In this document: piece after piece, positions 5,995-7,638 of the stretch
Layout of the letters: each line of letters opens with the position of its first letter
Numbering within the stretch: position 1 is the first letter of the stretch
DNA from: Anaerolineaceae bacterium
GTDB lineage: Bacteria > Planctomycetota > Phycisphaerae > FEN-1346 > JAACEH01
Assembly (NCBI GenBank): GCA_011682595.1
Contig: JAACEH010000069.1
Span: forward strand, 1 to 7,638
Length of the DNA: 7,638 nucleotides
Reading direction: 5' to 3'
Notes under the pieces: model-generated
Told to the model about the DNA's origin: nothing
What the model saw: only the letters and a program-made list of their open reading frames with translations
The model's database searches: none
Made by a program: the position numbers and the translations under genes

Positions 5995-6042
5995 ATCGGC
6001 GCCGGGCGGACATTGTCGCCAAACAGGCCGGTCGAAACGCTT

Positions 6043-6048
6043 GAGGAA
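6043..6048 (+). promoter_or_regulatory. Ribosome binding site that sets the YkgJ-like start
   Basis: GAGGAA lies nine bases before the ATG at 6058. It favours this start over an in-frame TTG at 6013, which has only a poor upstream match and would add 15 residues before the conserved cysteine cluster. Confidence 0.55.
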
Positions 6049-6057
6049 GCAGAACAA

Positions 6058-6441
6058 ATGGCAGTAGAGCAGACCGAGTACTGTACTGTGTGCGAAAAGA
6101 TGTGCTGCAAATACTTCACGGTGCCGCTGGAGAAGCCGAAGGACAAAGACGACTTCGACGCAATGCTCTGGTACATCCTGCACGAGGGGGTGAGCATCTT
6201 CATCGACGAGGAGGGCGACTGGTTTGTCAACGTGGCCAGCCGGTGCCGCAAGCTTGGGGACGACGGACTGTGCATGGCCTACGAGAAACGCCCCAAGATT
6301 TGCCGAGACCATACCGACGAGGTGTGCGAGAGAAACGAGGGACCGTACGATTTCAAGAAGCATTTCTTCAAGGCCAAGGAACTGAGAGCGTACGCCAAGA
6401 AAGTCCTGGCTAAGAGGAAGAAAAAGAAGAACAAGAAGTAG
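6058..6441 (+). CDS. YkgJ-type cysteine-cluster protein (putative zinc/iron-chelating)
   Basis: A 127-residue protein with eight cysteines in the YkgJ/UPF0153 layout: C9-x2-C12-x3-C16-C17 at the N-terminus, then C63, C72 in GLCMAYEKRPKIC, C82 and C90. The CxxCxxxCC and C-x-x-Y-x-x-RP-x-x-C signatures are those of the family, which is thought to bind zinc or an iron-sulphur cluster; no enzymatic role is firmly known. The middle region is acidic. The C-terminus is a nearly pure lysine/arginine tail (KRKKKKNKK) encoded by an A-rich run at about 6411-6438, which could contact nucleic acid or acidic lipid. It begins 63 bases after the methyltransferase stop and is probably cotranscribed with it; whether the two work together is unknown. 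Confidence 0.85.
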   Translation: MAVEQTEYCTVCEKMCCKYFTVPLEKPKDKDDFDAMLWYILHEGVSIFIDEEGDWFVNVASRCRKLGDDGLCMAYEKRPKICRDHTDEVCERNEGPYDFKKHFFKAKELRAYAKKVLAKRKKKKNKK

Positions 6442-6513
6442 CTTGCGACCAGCGGCGGCCCTTGAAGGCCCGCGGCGCAGAACGCGTGTTGCAGTGTCGG
6501 GTCGAAAGGTGAC

Positions 6514-6518
6514 GGAGG
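6514..6518 (+). promoter_or_regulatory. Ribosome binding site that sets the lipoprotein start
   Basis: GGAGG ends eight bases before the ATG at 6527 but only two before the ATG at 6521, so 6527 is preferred. A longer in-frame GTG reading from 6443 would put 28 hydrophilic residues ahead of the signal peptide. Confidence 0.6.
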
Positions 6519-6526
6519 AGATGCGC

Positions 6527-7270
6527 ATGAAAGTCCAAACGTTCCTGCTGGTGGTGTCGGTCCTGATCGCGCCGCTTGCGGCCGGCTGTTTCAGCCCGGC
6601 GACCATGTACGCCGATACGCGCACTCTGGCCAAAGACGGATTCACCAACAAGAGCCCGCAATGGGCCTACCAGGGCGAGCCGGTGACTTTTGACTTCGCC
6701 CCGGACTATGGCCTGACCGACTACGCGGTCTTCTACCTGCCCGATGGGTCGCGGCGCTACGTTGACAAACGGCAGACCACCGACACTGGGCCCAACTACC
6801 GGGCCGTCGGGACCTTCAAGGCGGGCCGCGAACCAAGAACCTACACCATCGAGGCGATCGCCTTCAACGTCCGGCGGCAGAACGACTGGTACTGGGACAA
6901 GGATGACAAGCAATGGGTTTACCATCGGACCCAGGGCGACCAGCCTGACTTCAAAGTGGGTTCGGCCAAAATGGAGGTGATCTGTTATCGCGTCGAAATC
7001 CGGATACAATTCAGCCCGGGCTCCAGGCGCGTGGCCGATATCGTGATGGTCCTTCTCAAGGGTGACGGTTCCAGGACCCGGCGGCGCCTCAAGGTCGGCG
7101 ACGAGCCGGGGCTGGAAATTATCGGCCCGGACAACCGGGGCAAGTACAGCGCCCGCTACGTCCCCAAGTGGAACGAGGTTAACCGGGTCGGCAAAACCGA
7201 CGTCGAGTTGCAGCTGACCTTCGGCGACGGCACACAACAGGTCATTCGCCGGGAGATCGACACGCCCTAG
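6527..7270 (+). CDS. Putative lipoprotein of unknown function, beta-rich
   Basis: I do not recognise this 247-residue protein. From the ATG at 6527 the N-terminus is a compact signal peptide (MKVQTFLLVVSVLIAPLAAGC) with a lipobox-like LAAGC, so C21 would be the lipid-modified first mature residue, tethered to a membrane. The rest has alternating hydrophobic and polar strands, many aromatics (NDWYWDKDDKQWVYH near 125-140), and no helices or repeats that stand out. Phrases such as GEPVTFDFAPDYG, YRAVGTFKAGREPRTYTIEAIAF and GKYSARYVPKWNEV suggest one or two Ig-like or similar beta sandwiches, but this is inference. The -3 lipobox residue is Ala rather than the preferred Leu, so plain signal-peptidase-I export is an alternative. 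It starts 85 bases after the YkgJ-like gene and may share its transcript. Confidence 0.8.
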   Translation: MKVQTFLLVVSVLIAPLAAGCFSPATMYADTRTLAKDGFTNKSPQWAYQGEPVTFDFAPDYGLTDYAVFYLPDGSRRYVDKRQTTDTGPNYRAVGTFKAGREPRTYTIEAIAFNVRRQNDWYWDKDDKQWVYHRTQGDQPDFKVGSAKMEVICYRVEIRIQFSPGSRRVADIVMVLLKGDGSRTRRRLKVGDEPGLEIIGPDNRGKYSARYVPKWNEVNRVGKTDVELQLTFGDGTQQVIRREIDTP

Positions 7271-7289
7271 GACGGCCCGTCTTCTTTGG

Positions 7290-7305
7290 TTGCCGCGGGC
7301 GGCAA
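7290..7305. repeat. Perfect palindrome before hisS
   Basis: TTGCCGC (7290-7296) and GCGGCAA (7299-7305) are exact inverse complements two bases apart; as RNA it would be a six-pair stem with a CGGG loop. It lies 36 bases before the hisS start. It has no T-run, and could be a protein-binding site, a weak pause or chance in GC-rich DNA. Confidence 0.3.
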
Positions 7306-7340
7306 AGCGACGATTCGTGACACAAGTTTCTGAGTAAACC

Positions 7341-7638
7341 ATGGCTAAGATCAACCCACCCAAGGCCCCCAACCCACCCCAGGCGCCCAAGGGAACGCGG
7401 GATTTCTACCCGCATGAAATGCGCCGCCGCCGATATCTCGAGGACCTGTGGCGGCGAGTCAGTCTGCGGGCCGGGTTCGAGGAAGTCGATGGCCCGATAT
7501 TCGAGTCGCTCGACCTCTACACCCGGAAAGCCGGCCAGGAAATCGTCGGCCAGCTATATGCCTTCGAGGACAAGGGCGGACGGCCGGTAGCGATTCGTCC
7601 CGAGTTCACCCAGTCGCTGGCCCGCATGGTTGTGGCCC
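7341..7638 (+). CDS. hisS: Histidine--tRNA ligase, N-terminal part (cut by window end)
   Basis: Class II synthetase that charges tRNA-His. The first 99 codons are present. The HisRS opening [14 protein letters not shown] starts at residue 17, followed by a helix with the conserved [21 protein letters not shown] (broken family form GFxExxxPxxExxELxxRxxG; class II motif 1 region) and [12 protein letters not shown] (85-96). There R86, E88 and T90 belong to the conserved RPExT element. Gln91 sits where Pro is common. A Pro/Ala/Asn stretch at residues 5-16 is made of two NPPxAP units. The ribosome site is weak (GAG at 7332-7334), and I see no clear promoter in the 70-base gap, so it may be read from upstream. 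HisZ, a catalytically dead relative, is an alternative, but the intact RPExT makes HisRS likelier. Confidence 0.92.
   Translation, partial: MAKINPPKAPNPPQAPKGTRDFYPHEMRRRRYLEDLWRRVSLRAGFEEVDGPIFESLDLYTRKAGQEIVGQLYAFEDKGGRPVAIRPEFTQSLARMVVA
7353..7388 (+). repeat. 18-bp tandem duplication inside hisS
   Basis: Bases 7353-7370 and 7371-7388 are tandem copies with 16 of 18 positions identical, encoding NPPKAP then NPPQAP. The reading frame is kept. It lies before the conserved KGTRDF start of HisRS, so it lengthens a linker rather than the catalytic core. Confidence 0.8.

Overview
The window is GC-rich bacterial chromosome, densely packed, with every recognised gene on the + strand. It is mostly housekeeping: translation genes at both ends, and phospholipid and one-carbon metabolism between them. 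My best guess for the host is a member of Planctomycetota, possibly Phycisphaerae. The reasons are the Arg-Thr-Thr type N-terminus of bL20, the HisRS style (RPEFT motif), hairpin-forming palindromes in the spacers, and long proteins without obvious relatives between conserved genes. This is recollection of family style, not a search, and I hold it with moderate confidence.

Left part (1-1988): the end of infC, then rpmI, rplT and pheS. This is the classic infC-rpmI-rplT-pheS translation cluster. pheT, which usually follows pheS, is not here.

Middle (1989-4978): after pheS come a perfect 9-bp hairpin, a second inverted repeat overlapping a good sigma70-type promoter, and then a 361-aa secreted protein of unknown function. 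A 245-bp non-coding spacer follows, holding three strong hairpins, two of which look related and some of which are mutually exclusive. Next is a translationally coupled pair, psd and pssA (ATGA overlap), which together make phosphatidylethanolamine from CDP-diacylglycerol and serine.

Right part (4979-7638): a strong promoter (TTGACT-N17-TATATT) drives a stand-alone homocysteine S-methyltransferase domain protein with an intact zinc site. It is followed by a small YkgJ-type cysteine-cluster protein, an unrecognised putative lipoprotein, and the start of hisS, which carries a fresh-looking 18-bp tandem duplication in its N-terminal codons.

I found no CRISPR array, transposase, tRNA, rRNA, prophage or defence gene. 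I do not see a convincing new multi-gene system. The points most worth a second look are the operator/promoter ahead of the unknown secreted protein, the nested hairpins ahead of psd, the missing pheT, and the two uncharacterised exported proteins.
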